From NCBI RefSeq assembly GCF_046025915.1, contig NZ_JAQQFR010000013.1, positions 1 to 64,000 of the forward strand: a DNA stretch of 64,000 bases. Reading direction: 5' to 3'. Positions 33,524 to 42,434 of the stretch are shown here, one piece after another. Made by a program: the position numbers and the translations under genes. Source of the DNA: Herbaspirillum rhizosphaerae_A. GTDB taxonomy: Bacteria; Pseudomonadota; Gammaproteobacteria; Burkholderiales; Burkholderiaceae_D. Position 1 is the first letter of the stretch. Each line of letters starts with the position of its first letter. The notes under the pieces were generated by a model. The model worked only from the letters and a program-made list of their open reading frames with translations. It did no database searches and was not told where the DNA came from.

Positions 33524-35086
33524 TCATACTTCACAAAACCATCGTGAAGCGGCCTGAGCAAGTGATTCCGGAGCGGTTCCTGTGTCATTGGTGCTGGCCC
33601 ACACCCACACCCACGCCACGACGCCGTCAGGACGTACCAGCGCGGCAGAGACACCGAGCTTATCTTTCGCGTCGCCGGCGATATAAGTGACGCTGCCATT
33701 CCATCGACGCGCCACCTCTTGCAGAGGTTTGCCTGCGCCAAAGTCCAGCAAGAGACCTTTCCCGGTGCGGAGAAGATCGCCCGGTCGGGAGCCGTCGGCC
33801 AGCTCGAATTCAGGCACGCTGCGGCCGACCAGCGGATGACTGTGACCAAGATCGTAGCGCAGCGACAGCCCCCACACACGCTCGGCAAAATAGGTCGCGC
33901 CATCGCGTGTTTCGATCAGATCCCGGACGATTGCTTCGAGCGCGCGCGAACTTCGGCTCGGCCGCATCAGCCCAACCTGAGCGCGCGACCAGTCAAGTAT
34001 TTGCGCGCCCACCGGATGCCGCTCCGAGTGATAGCTGTCGAGCAAATCGTCCGGGGCATTGCCGCGGATGGTGGCCGCCAGTTTCCAGCCGAGATTCATT
34101 GCGTCACCCAACCCGAGGTTGAGGCCCTGGCCACCCAATGGTGAATGGATATGCGCTGCGTCGCCAGCGAGTAGTACACGCCCCTTGCGATAGGCCGTCG
34201 CCTGAAAGGCGCGGTCGGTCCAGGTGCTCGCAAGCTTGAGTGCCGTGACGGTGACGTCGGTGCCGGACACACGTCGCAACACCGACTGCACGTGCTCCCG
34301 CGTCATCGGCTGAGTCCGATGGCAAGCACCGCCGTCAAAATCAACCATGGCGATAGTGCCCGGCGATTGGTAGGTGTACATGCCCGTGGCAGTGTAATGA
34401 CGGCCCGGAGAAAGTTTGTCCGGATCGGTCATCTCGATTTCTGCCGAATAGCCGGTGAACTCAGGCTCCGTGCCGGCAAACTCCATGTCGGCAAGCTTGC
34501 GCACGGTACTGCGGCCGCCATCGCATCCGATCAGCCAGCGCGCACGAAAAGCCTGGCCGCCAGCGCGAACGCTCACCTCTTCCTCTGATTGCTCGAAGGC
34601 TTCTACTGCAAAGCCACGCCTGATCTCTACGCCCATGGCGTCGGCCCGGGCTGCCAATACGGATTCGATATGCGCCATATTGCTGACCAAGATCGCGTCG
34701 GTCTGCCCCGGCAAACGATAGGGCCACTTTGAGTCGTCGATGTTGTCGCGGTAGAACTGGATACCGGCAAAATGGCCGCCTGAAAGACGCGGCTGTTGCA
34801 TCCAGTGCGCAGCGCCCGCGTTGCCACGGCGTGATGGAGCCGAAGCGCCGGCGGCATCTTGCTGCGCTTTGATATCGTCCAACAAGCCGCGCCGATAAAA
34901 GGATTCGACGGTAGGGATGGACAGGCCGCGCATCCCGAAAGGGAGCTGTTTCAACAGAGAATGTAGATCTTCGGCTTGCTCCAGCACCAACACGGAGAGA
35001 CCGGCAAGGCGTAACTCGCAAGCCAAAAATAGACCAACAGGACCGCCGCCGGCAATGGCGACATCGTAGATAAAAGCATCGTGCAT
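33524..35086 (-). CDS. FAD-dependent aromatic-ring monooxygenase family
   Basis: A 520-residue group A flavoprotein hydroxylase: FAD motif VAIAGGGPVGLFLACELRLAG, DG motif LIGCDGGRSTVRK at ~185, and GD motif VLLAGDAAHIHSPLGGQGLN at ~310, in the proper order. The C-terminal ~120 residues fit the thioredoxin-like tail of phenol hydroxylase/TfdB/antibiotic-modifying relatives (DGVVAWVWV..). It hydroxylates an aromatic or polyketide-like substrate with NAD(P)H and O2. Adjacent MFS exporter suggests a detoxification pair. Confidence 0.87.
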   Translation of the reverse strand: MHDAFIYDVAIAGGGPVGLFLACELRLAGLSVLVLEQAEDLHSLLKQLPFGMRGLSIPTVESFYRRGLLDDIKAQQDAAGASAPSRRGNAGAAHWMQQPRLSGGHFAGIQFYRDNIDDSKWPYRLPGQTDAILVSNMAHIESVLAARADAMGVEIRRGFAVEAFEQSEEEVSVRAGGQAFRARWLIGCDGGRSTVRKLADMEFAGTEPEFTGYSAEIEMTDPDKLSPGRHYTATGMYTYQSPGTIAMVDFDGGACHRTQPMTREHVQSVLRRVSGTDVTVTALKLASTWTDRAFQATAYRKGRVLLAGDAAHIHSPLGGQGLNLGLGDAMNLGWKLAATIRGNAPDDLLDSYHSERHPVGAQILDWSRAQVGLMRPSRSSRALEAIVRDLIETRDGATYFAERVWGLSLRYDLGHSHPLVGRSVPEFELADGSRPGDLLRTGKGLLLDFGAGKPLQEVARRWNGSVTYIAGDAKDKLGVSAALVRPDGVVAWVWVWASTNDTGTAPESLAQAASRWFCEV

Positions 35087-35461
35087 GAAAACTCCTTAGT
35101 GGTCATTCGACCAGGACGGTTCGTTGTCTTTGAGAACCGCACGGACGAACAAAGAACGCCTTGATGGCGTTGATATTCGTCGTGGGACTCATGCACGGGC
35201 ATGGACAGAGCTTCAGCTTTCAGAAGGACCTGGGCTGGACCACACCAAGTCTGCCTTTTTCGACGTGCGTAATATAGCCGTTGAACTGCAGGTGCGCAAG
35301 GGGATGTATTTTTCTTTACAAGTCGGCAACCATGCATCGCTGCGTCTGCGCGGGAACGACACTGTGGCCGAGACAGATTTCCAATGGCAGCGGCTGTCCG
35401 TCGTGCGACAACCGCGTCTTTGCTGCAAACATCATCAGGCGAAACTGTTAATCCTGAAATA
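35087..35461. other. Intergenic region without a recognised gene
   Basis: 375 bp between the monooxygenase start and the amidase terminator. A 112-codon plus-strand frame (35124-35462, TTG start, no RBS) is not supported. Imperfect inverted segments near 35112-35158 (GTTCGTTGTCTTTG ... CGAACAAAGAACG) might be a regulatory site for the monooxygenase gene. Confidence 0.4.
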
Positions 35462-35494
35462 AAAAATGGCTTGCATCGCTGCAAGCCATTTTTA
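35462..35494 (-). terminator. Terminator of the amidase operon
   Basis: AAAATGGCTTGCA (35464-35476) / TGCAAGCCATTTT (35481-35493), loop TCGC, T-runs on both strands; lies 35 bp after the amidase stop. Confidence 0.9.
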
Positions 35495-35528
35495 TGGTGA
35501 CGCCATATTTCAGATTAAATCATCAGCC

Positions 35529-36890
35529 TCACTGCTTCAGCAACGTCTCCACCGCCAAAGCAATCGACAACAAACGGCGATCATTGCCACCGGCAGCCGC
35601 GAGCCCCAGGCCGACCGGTGCTGTTCCTGCCGCATGACAAGGCAGGGACACCGCACAGCCATCGAGGAAATTGATCAGGGTCGGATTGCGCAGGATCAAA
35701 CCATTGGCGGCGTAGTAGGCATCGTCGCTGGCCTGCAAGTCGGCGATCTTCGGCGCGATGATCGGTACGGTCGGCATCAGCAGGGCATCGTAACCAGCAA
35801 GCTGTTGTTCAACCTTCGCGATCCACTTGCGGCGGCTGTGCAGCACGTCGAGCAGGTCGGCGGCGCTCATATCCTTGCCGCGCATGATGCGCGAGACCAC
35901 GCGCTGGTCGTAATGATCCTTGCGTTCGGCGATCAGTTGGCGGTGCCAGGTCCATGCTTCGGCGGCGGTGAAGCCGCCCTTGGCATTGATGGCCGCCAGT
36001 TCATTGAAGGCCGGTACCTCTTGTTCGACGATCACGGCGCCGGCTGCGGACAATTTTCCAATGGCTGCCTGCATGCTGGCGGCGACATGTTCATCCATGC
36101 CGTCGCGCACGATGTTGGTCGGGTAGAGCAGGCGCAAGCCGCGCAACGGATGCGCCACCGGCGCGACGAACTCTTCGCCTGATAACACCGCGTCCATCAT
36201 GGCGCAGCACAGGACGGTTGGCGCCATGGCGCCGATGGAGTCGAGATTTTCGGACAGTGGCAACACGCCCTGCATCGATACGCGGCGTGCGGTCGGCTTG
36301 AAGCCGGTGATGCCGCAGAATGCCGCCGGGATACGAATCGAGCCGCCGGTGTCCGAGCCGACACCGGCCACCGCCATGCCGTCGGTGACGGAAATTGCTG
36401 CACCCGATGACGAGCCGCCGGGAATGCGTCCACCATCGACGCCACCAACTTCGCGCTGCCATGGATTGCGCGGCGTGCCGTAGTGCGGATTGATGCCGAG
36501 GCCGGAATAGGCAAATTCGGTCATGTTGGTACGGCCGACAATCACGGCGCCGGCAGCGATCAGGCGTTTGACGACGACAGCGCTTTCGGTGGCGACCGGA
36601 TAGCCGCGCAAGGCGACCGAGCCGGCCTGCGTGGTTTCACCGGCGACGTCGAACAAATCCTTGATCGACACCGGCAGACCCTCAATCGGCGAGCGCACGA
36701 TACCTGCGTTGCGCAGCGTGTCGGAAGCCGTTGCGGCAGCGCGTGCGGAGTCGGCGTACAGACGCGTAAAAACGCGCGCGCCTTCGCCATCGGCGGCAGC
36801 GGCGCGTTGCAGTGCGAGCTCAGTCAGTTCAAGCGAGGAGCTGTTGTTGTTGCGCAGTTCTTCGCTTTGTTGATGCAGGCTTGGAATCAT
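35529..36890 (-). CDS. Amidase (amidase-signature family)
   Basis: A 453-residue amidase-signature hydrolase with the catalytic triad visible: Lys in GLPVSIKDLFDVAG, cis-Ser in IPGGSSSGAAISV, nucleophilic Ser in GSDTGGSIRIPA. Family members hydrolyse amides to acid plus ammonia (indoleacetamide, malonamate, etc.); GatA is excluded because the full GatCAB context is missing. ATG at 36890 is chosen; TTG at 36935 overlapping the preceding stop would add 15 residues. Last gene of the MFS/DUF2848/amidase operon. Confidence 0.88.
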   Translation of the reverse strand: MIPSLHQQSEELRNNNSSSLELTELALQRAAAADGEGARVFTRLYADSARAAATASDTLRNAGIVRSPIEGLPVSIKDLFDVAGETTQAGSVALRGYPVATESAVVVKRLIAAGAVIVGRTNMTEFAYSGLGINPHYGTPRNPWQREVGGVDGGRIPGGSSSGAAISVTDGMAVAGVGSDTGGSIRIPAAFCGITGFKPTARRVSMQGVLPLSENLDSIGAMAPTVLCCAMMDAVLSGEEFVAPVAHPLRGLRLLYPTNIVRDGMDEHVAASMQAAIGKLSAAGAVIVEQEVPAFNELAAINAKGGFTAAEAWTWHRQLIAERKDHYDQRVVSRIMRGKDMSAADLLDVLHSRRKWIAKVEQQLAGYDALLMPTVPIIAPKIADLQASDDAYYAANGLILRNPTLINFLDGCAVSLPCHAAGTAPVGLGLAAAGGNDRRLLSIALAVETLLKQ

Positions 36891-36931
36891 GTCTTGATCA
36901 GGGGAGAATGAGTCGGAAGAGTGAGTCGGAA

Positions 36932-37606
36932 TCAAGCGACTTCGGCGAGGATTTCGGCTTCATACGAATGACGCAACGCGCGTTGACGACGCGGATCGAA
37001 CAACTCCATCGTGAACGACGTCGCAGGACGAATGCCGCCGATGGCGCCGACCGTGCCGCAGGTCATGCCGCAGCCTTCCGGCAGGATCTGCTTGCCGTCG
37101 GTGAAGCGCGCGATCAGATCTTGCGGCGTGCGCAGGCTGGCCAGCGTGCCTTCCTGATACAGCACTTCCTTGCCGTCTTCCTTGATCCACGAACGGATCA
37201 CCAGCTCGTCCCAGTAGTCGGCGACGTCGGCCAGCTTCCATGCGGCAGAGGCCACGGGTTTGACGCAGGCTTGTTTGGAGAAGGCCACGCTGTGTGCTTC
37301 GAGTTTGCGGTCGGTGTGATCCGACGCGATGCTGACGTACAGTTCTCCGCCGGCATTGAAGACGAAAGTTTCCACTTCACCCGACGATTCCCCGCCCAGC
37401 ACTTGCACCGCCGACGATTGCGTCAGCTGGTTGCTCGACACGCGGTAATACAGCGGGACGGCGCTTGGACGCTGGATGCCGAGGGCAGCCAGTTCTTCGA
37501 TGTGATGTTCGATGGCGGCGATGTCGCGACCGGCCCAGCCGGCGATGATCAGCGTATGGATGTCGACGTTCAGCGATGTTGATTCAGTTTGGAATGAGAG
37601 TTTCAT
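36932..37606 (-). CDS. DUF2848-family protein
   Basis: A 224-residue protein matching DUF2848: YYRVSSNQLTQSSAVQVLGGESSGEVE, ASDHTDRKLE, and LPEGCGMTCGTVGAIGGIRPA. The fold is thought to resemble fumarylacetoacetate hydrolase-like domains. It sits between an MFS organic-anion importer-like gene and an amidase, as DUF2848 genes often do, which suggests a step in catabolism of an amide-containing organic acid. No biochemical role is established that I can name. Confidence 0.8.
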   Translation of the reverse strand: MKLSFQTESTSLNVDIHTLIIAGWAGRDIAAIEHHIEELAALGIQRPSAVPLYYRVSSNQLTQSSAVQVLGGESSGEVETFVFNAGGELYVSIASDHTDRKLEAHSVAFSKQACVKPVASAAWKLADVADYWDELVIRSWIKEDGKEVLYQEGTLASLRTPQDLIARFTDGKQILPEGCGMTCGTVGAIGGIRPATSFTMELFDPRRQRALRHSYEAEILAEVA

Positions 37607-37717
37607 AAGGCCACTTCAGGTACGGAGAAAAAAGGTGCGCCGCCGCGCAGGAACGAATTGCAGAAACGAACAGCGAAGGATGGCGGCGCGGGGAAACTTG
37701 ATTTGCAATATCAGAGA

Positions 37718-39034
37718 TCAGACTTTCTTGATGAAGACGATCACCAGGAAGCTCGCGGTAAACTCCAGCGCAGCAACAAAGTACAGGCCGGAGGATAGCG
37801 AGCCGGTGCTGGTCTTGAGTGCACCGATCATGTACGGCGCGACGAAGCCTGCCAGGTTGCCGATTGAGTTGATCAGCGCGATGCCGCCTGCTGCAGCCGT
37901 GCTCGCCAGGAAGGCAGCAGGGATTGACCAGAACACCGGGAAGGCGGCCAGGATACCGATTGCCGCCAGTGTCAGTGCGCACAGCGCCATGACTGCGTTG
38001 CCCAGCGTCAGGCCGGTCAGGATCAGGCCGATGCTGGCGATCAGGGTGGCGATGGCGCTATGCATGCGGCGTTCGCCGGTCTTGTCGGAGTGGATGCCGT
38101 TCCAGATCATGGCCAATGTGCCGGCGATGAAAGGGATGGCGGAGATCAGGCCGATCTGCAGGTTACCCTTGATGCCGATTTCCTTGATGATCGATGGTGT
38201 CCAGAAAGCGATGGTGGCATTGCCGCTGACCACGCAGAAGTACACGGCGGCACACAGCCAGACACGGTAGTTGCTACAGGCATCCTTGAAGGACAGATGC
38301 TTGCCGGCGGACTTGTTCTCTGCGATCAGCGCATGGGTGACGGCTTGCTGTTCCGCAGTCGACAACCATTTTGCGTTGGCTGGTTTTTCCGGCAGGTACA
38401 TCAGCACGAAGATACCGGCGATCAGCGACGGAATGCCTTCGAGGATGAACAGCCATTGCCAGTTGGCCAGATGACCAACGCCTTCCATCTGACTCATGAT
38501 AGTGCCGGCGATCGGACCGCCGACGGCGCCGGCAATCGCGAACGACGTCATGAACAGGCCGTTTACGCGGGCGCGGCGTTGCGCCGGAAACCAGTAGGTC
38601 AGATACAGCACCACGCCCGGGAAGAAGCCGGCTTCGAACACACCCAGCAAAAAGCGCAGGATGTAAAAGGAAGTCGGCGAGGTTACATACGCCATCGCCA
38701 TCGAGGCCAGGCCCCAGAGGATGGTGATGCGCGCCAGCGTCTTGCGGGCGCCGATTTTTTCCAGCAGCAGATTGCTCGGGACTTCAAACAGAAAGTAGCC
38801 GATGAAGAAGATGCCGGCGCCGAGGCCGTAGATCGCTTCGGAGAATTGCAAGTCCTGCAGCATCTGCAGCTTGGCGAAACCGACGTTGACGCGGTCGATC
38901 CATGCCAGTACGAACAGAAAAACCAGGAAGGGGATCAATCGCCAGGCGATTTTCTTGTAGGTGACTTCCAGGTCCACGGCGGCGTTGGCGTCCGAGCGCG
39001 GTAGGGAGTCGAGTGCTGAGGTTGAATTGGTCAT
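37718..39034 (-). CDS. MFS transporter, ACS (anion:cation symporter) family
   Basis: A 438-residue 12-helix protein. Start at 39034 (MTNSTSALDS) has AGGAGAAGG upstream; the 39187 frame adds a non-homologous tail. Family marks: WRLIPFLVFLFVLAWIDRVNVGFAKLQM, FFIGYFLFEVPSNLLLEKIGARKT, and FLLGVFEAGFFPGVVLYLTYWFPAQRRA, typical of tartrate/galactarate/phthalate-type uptake symporters. It probably imports the substrate handled by DUF2848 and the amidase. Confidence 0.88.
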   Translation of the reverse strand: MTNSTSALDSLPRSDANAAVDLEVTYKKIAWRLIPFLVFLFVLAWIDRVNVGFAKLQMLQDLQFSEAIYGLGAGIFFIGYFLFEVPSNLLLEKIGARKTLARITILWGLASMAMAYVTSPTSFYILRFLLGVFEAGFFPGVVLYLTYWFPAQRRARVNGLFMTSFAIAGAVGGPIAGTIMSQMEGVGHLANWQWLFILEGIPSLIAGIFVLMYLPEKPANAKWLSTAEQQAVTHALIAENKSAGKHLSFKDACSNYRVWLCAAVYFCVVSGNATIAFWTPSIIKEIGIKGNLQIGLISAIPFIAGTLAMIWNGIHSDKTGERRMHSAIATLIASIGLILTGLTLGNAVMALCALTLAAIGILAAFPVFWSIPAAFLASTAAAGGIALINSIGNLAGFVAPYMIGALKTSTGSLSSGLYFVAALEFTASFLVIVFIKKV

Positions 39035-39389
39035 GCTTGCCTTCTCCTGCTTTGAGATTGATTGAGCGGCCACAGTCATTCTCACAGCACGAGAACACTC
39101 CGTACGTCGGGAATGTTGGGATGGAAATCGAAGCTGGAAAAATGCCTGGCGGAAATCTGTCGTTTGTTTTTGCGCCGGAGTTTGCATCCGGGGCCATGAA
39201 CGATCTACTGATCTTGTGTAAATTCAGTATGCGCAGTAGGTCTGACGCTGTCCAACAAGAAATTGTTGGCGCGAATGATTGGAAAATCTTATGAGCAAAA
39301 GTGGGCCGGTCGCTGCGCGTTTATGGTGCTCAGTTGCAAGCCTCTGCAAATACGCCTGAGCCTTGCCGGCATTGACGCTTCGAGGAGTT
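39035..39389. other. Intergenic region between LysR gene and MFS operon
   Basis: 355 bp holding the promoter of the MFS/DUF2848/amidase operon. On the minus strand TTGGAC (39250-39255) and CATACT (39226-39231) with 18-bp spacing are the best -35/-10 pair. No terminator for the LysR gene was clear. Confidence 0.4.
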
Positions 39390-40319
39390 CTATTGCGCCT
39401 GCGATGGCAAACGTGCAATCTCGTGTCCCCAATTGAGTGCGAAGTCGGCGGCGGTTTCCTGCGCAATACGGGCCACTGTTTCGGTCAGCGGGTTCTCGTT
39501 GTCGGAGCGGAAGCAGGCCAGCATCACCAGCGCCGGAAACTCCACATCGACGCGCAGCGTGTGCAGGATTTCTTCATTCAGTTCGCGCTGGATGATCGCA
39601 GGCGGCACCGCCGCCACGCCGAAGCCGTCAGTCACCAGCCGGATCATTGTGGCCACCGAAGCGATGCAATTGATATGCAGCGCACCGCGCTCGCTGTCGG
39701 AAAAGATGCGCTCAATCGCCGCATGCGGTCCCGAGTTGCGCGCAAAGCTGATGATGGGAAAGGTCGCCAGATCGGACAGGCTCAGGGTCTCGCTGCCGAT
39801 GTTGAGCTTGGGACTGCCAACCCAGCGCATCGGAAATTCGCACAGGTTGAGATTGGTGATGTGCGTGCCGATGACCGGTTCGGCCTGCAGCACGATGTCC
39901 AGCGCACCTTTGCTGAACTGTTCGCGCAGATGAATGGTGGTGTCGCTGGCGATTTCGATTTGCAGACGCGGAAACATCTTGTGCACGCGCCCGATGAAGT
40001 CCGGAAACCAGCTATGCACGATCGATTCGATCACGCCGATACGGATCACGCCGGCGTAGACCTGCTTGTCCGACATATCGTCCTTCATCTCGCGCATCAG
40101 CTTGACCATGCGTTCGGCATACACCAGCGCCTTGCTGCCATCGGTGGTCAGCGTCACTTCGCGCGCGCCGCGGTCGAACAGACGCACGCCGAAATCCTGC
40201 TCCAGCGTGGCGATGCGGCTGGACACCGCCGCCTGTGTCGTGTGCAAGCGCTCGGCGGTCAGGCGAAAATTTTTCAGCTTGGCCAGCCAGACGAAGGTTT
40301 CGAGAAAGCGGATGTTCAT
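39390..40319 (-). CDS. LysR-family transcriptional regulator
   Basis: A 309-residue LTTR: MNIRFLETFVWLAKLKNFRLTAERLHTTQAAVSSRIATLE is the HTH; the effector domain starts ~92 (GVIRIGVIESIVHSWFPDFI). It lies directly upstream of, and on the same strand as, the MFS/DUF2848/amidase operon, whose likely regulator it is. Confidence 0.88.
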   Translation of the reverse strand: MNIRFLETFVWLAKLKNFRLTAERLHTTQAAVSSRIATLEQDFGVRLFDRGAREVTLTTDGSKALVYAERMVKLMREMKDDMSDKQVYAGVIRIGVIESIVHSWFPDFIGRVHKMFPRLQIEIASDTTIHLREQFSKGALDIVLQAEPVIGTHITNLNLCEFPMRWVGSPKLNIGSETLSLSDLATFPIISFARNSGPHAAIERIFSDSERGALHINCIASVATMIRLVTDGFGVAAVPPAIIQRELNEEILHTLRVDVEFPALVMLACFRSDNENPLTETVARIAQETAADFALNWGHEIARLPSQAQ

Positions 40320-40443
40320 GATGGATATCGGTTGATGCGGTCTGGAACGATTGCGGCAGAGATAGGTATATAGCCGAGAGGATACGGCATCGCGCGCAGG
40401 TTCGCCATTTCCCGACGTTGTCCAGGTGTGCCGGGGCAGCGCT

Positions 40444-40485
40444 CATTCAGCGTTTAGTCAGCGTCATTCAGCATTTAGTCAGCGT
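40444..40485. repeat. 21-bp tandem duplication
   Basis: CATTCAGC[G/A]TTTAGTCAGCGT occurs twice head to tail (40444-40464, 40465-40485) with one mismatch, in the gap between the divergent LysR and VOC genes. Confidence 0.8.
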
Positions 40486-40612
40486 TTTTTGGCACCGCCA
40501 GCGCCGTTCGTAGCGAAGGGATAGAATCCTCCGCACGTCGCGCTGCACATCTGCAGATGTTCGTATCTGCGGATACCTGCTCAGCGCAAGCCAAGCCAGC
40601 CAGAGGATACTC

Positions 40613-40981
40613 ATGCCAGTCACCGCTATCGATCACATCCAACTCGCCATGCCCGTCGGTGGCGAAGACGCCGCCCGGCGCTTTTTCGGCACTATTCTCG
40701 GCATGCCCGAGTTGCCTAAGCCTGCGGCCTTGCAGGCACGTGGTGGTTTGTGGTTTCAGTGCGGCGTGTTGCAGCTGCATCTGGGCGTCGACAAAGAGTT
40801 TCAACCGGCGCTCAATGCCCATCCCGGGCTGATCGTCGACAAGCTGGCACCGATGCTGGCTGAACTCAAGGCGGGCGGTTTCCCGGTGCAGGAAGACGCG
40901 CCGATTCCCGGTTTCATCCGTATCTATACGGCAGACCCGTTCGGCAATCTGATCGAACTACGGGAAATCGTGCCGCGTTGA
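40613..40981 (+). CDS. VOC-family glyoxalase-like protein
   Basis: A 122-residue VOC protein starting AIDHIQLAMPVGGEDAARRFFG, with candidate metal ligands His8, His56 region (LQLHLGVDKEF) and Glu117 in DPFGNLIELREIV. RBS AGAGGA at 40602-40607. Reaction unknown; single gene. Confidence 0.83.
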   Translation: MPVTAIDHIQLAMPVGGEDAARRFFGTILGMPELPKPAALQARGGLWFQCGVLQLHLGVDKEFQPALNAHPGLIVDKLAPMLAELKAGGFPVQEDAPIPGFIRIYTADPFGNLIELREIVPR

Positions 40982-41300
40982 GCTGCTGTCCAGTTTCATC
41001 CATGCTGTCCGCACTGTTGCTGAAATAGCGCATCGCGGACTGCATTTCTTTTTTCTCCCCATTCCGACATCTCACCGGCGTTTCATCCGCCGTTTCTGCT
41101 TCGCTGCAGCAAAAATGCGGTGACTGGACGTGCCTGCTTCCTCCAAAAAATCATCCTGATTTCTGCGATCTTCAACGTGACTCTCGCGGCGTACCCGTCG
41201 TGAATTGGCGCATTCCGCTTTGGTGCAGTGCAGCCAATTTCCTCTCTATTGAGGTGCATTTTCACCTTGCGCTCGCGTGATAAAGGTGCATCTGTTTTTA
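40982..41300. other. Intergenic region upstream of the RpiR operon
   Basis: About 320 bp without a recognisable gene; minus-strand frames here (such as 41083-41337) have no RBS or conserved features. Base composition becomes strongly AT-rich from about 41280 towards the RpiR operator. Confidence 0.4.
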
Positions 41301-41348
41301 CTTTCATTTTTGAAAGGATTTTTTCTTTACTTTTCAAAATAATGAAAA
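41301..41348. promoter_or_regulatory. Candidate RpiR operator: two TTTCA/TGAAA palindromes
   Basis: CTTTCATTTTTGAAAG (41301-41316) and TTTTCAAAATAATGAAAA (41331-41348) are two inverted repeats with the same TTTCA...TGAAA half-sites, starting 30 bp apart, within AT-rich DNA 88 bp before the RpiR start codon. RpiR/MurR regulators commonly bind such sites. Confidence 0.55.
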
Positions 41349-41435
41349 TATATTTACATTTTTTGAGGCGGAGTCGTTTCTAGCTAACTTCCGTTTTACT
41401 TCAGTTTCACGAACCGGGTTTCATCGCAACGTCGT

Positions 41436-42434
41436 ATGCACAATTCAAAAAACACATCCTTGCAGGGCGGCGGCGCAGTAGCGCGCGTGCTGGGCAAGCT
41501 GTATCCGAATCTGTCGAAGGCGCATCGCAAGACCGCCGACTACGTGCTGGCGAACACTTTCCGTGCCGCCACCATGACCATCGACGAGCTGTCGGAAGCG
41601 GCGGGGATTTCGCTGGCGACCGCAAACCGCTTTGCGCATGCGCTGGGTTTTGACGGTTATGCGCCGTTTCGCAATGCACTGGTCGCCGATTTTGCTTCTT
41701 CGCTGGCGCCGGTGGAAAAGATGCGTCATGAAGTCCAGAAGAGCGCCACCAGCGCGGAAATCATTTACGCCGCCTTGAACAACGACATCCGCAACATCGA
41801 AGCGACACGCCAGGCGCTGGTCGCAGAGCATTGCGACCAGGCGGTGGAGATGATTCTGAAAGCCGAGCGTATTTTCGTCATCGGCTTCGGCGCCAGTGCT
41901 TTCCTGGCCGGGATCATGGTGCATGCGCTGGAGCCGTTCTGCCGTACCGTCTTGTCCGGTGTGCATCCGGGCGGCCCGTCGCAGACTGGCCGGCAGTTCT
42001 TCAAGCTGGACGAGCGCGATGTGGTCATCGCCATGGCGTATCCGCGCTACGCCACCGACACGGTGCGGCTGGCACGCCGTGCTGTCGAGAAGGGCGCCAA
42101 GCTGATCGCTTTTACCGATCTGCCGCATTCGCCGCTGGTGCCGCTGGCCGACGTGACGATTTATTCGCAGACCGAAAGACAGATGTCGCCGACTTCCGAT
42201 GCTGCGGCGCTGGTGCTGATTCAAGCCCTGTGCGACGCCGTTGCGCATCGCGCCAAGCGCTCGGTGCAGGCGGCATCCGAAATGACAGAATTCGTTTTGC
42301 CCTGGTTATACCAGGCGGAACAGTACGAACAAGGCAAGAGCTTGGCACGCGCAAGCGGCAAGGCGATCAAGAACAACGCAGTTAAAAGCAATGCGGTCAA
42401 AAAGATCGCTGCATCAGGAACAAACAAAGCATGA
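41436..42434 (+). CDS. RpiR/MurR-family transcriptional regulator
   Basis: A 332-residue regulator: N-terminal RpiR HTH (VLGKLYPNLSKAHRKTADYV ... TIDELSEAAGISLATANRFA) and a SIS domain from ~130 (AERIFVIGFGASAFLAGIMV) that binds a phosphosugar-like or other ligand. The C-terminal tail is Lys/Ala/Asn-rich. The gene heads a seven-gene peptide uptake/cleavage operon; its stop overlaps the peptidase start (ATGA). The SIS domain makes a cell-wall-derived amino sugar peptide a plausible inducer, which is inference. Confidence 0.88.
   Translation: MHNSKNTSLQGGGAVARVLGKLYPNLSKAHRKTADYVLANTFRAATMTIDELSEAAGISLATANRFAHALGFDGYAPFRNALVADFASSLAPVEKMRHEVQKSATSAEIIYAALNNDIRNIEATRQALVAEHCDQAVEMILKAERIFVIGFGASAFLAGIMVHALEPFCRTVLSGVHPGGPSQTGRQFFKLDERDVVIAMAYPRYATDTVRLARRAVEKGAKLIAFTDLPHSPLVPLADVTIYSQTERQMSPTSDAAALVLIQALCDAVAHRAKRSVQAASEMTEFVLPWLYQAEQYEQGKSLARASGKAIKNNAVKSNAVKKIAASGTNKA

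Noticed and set aside
35124..35462. 112-codon plus-strand frame between monooxygenase and amidase
   Set aside because: TTG start without RBS, no recognisable family, and it runs into the amidase terminator.
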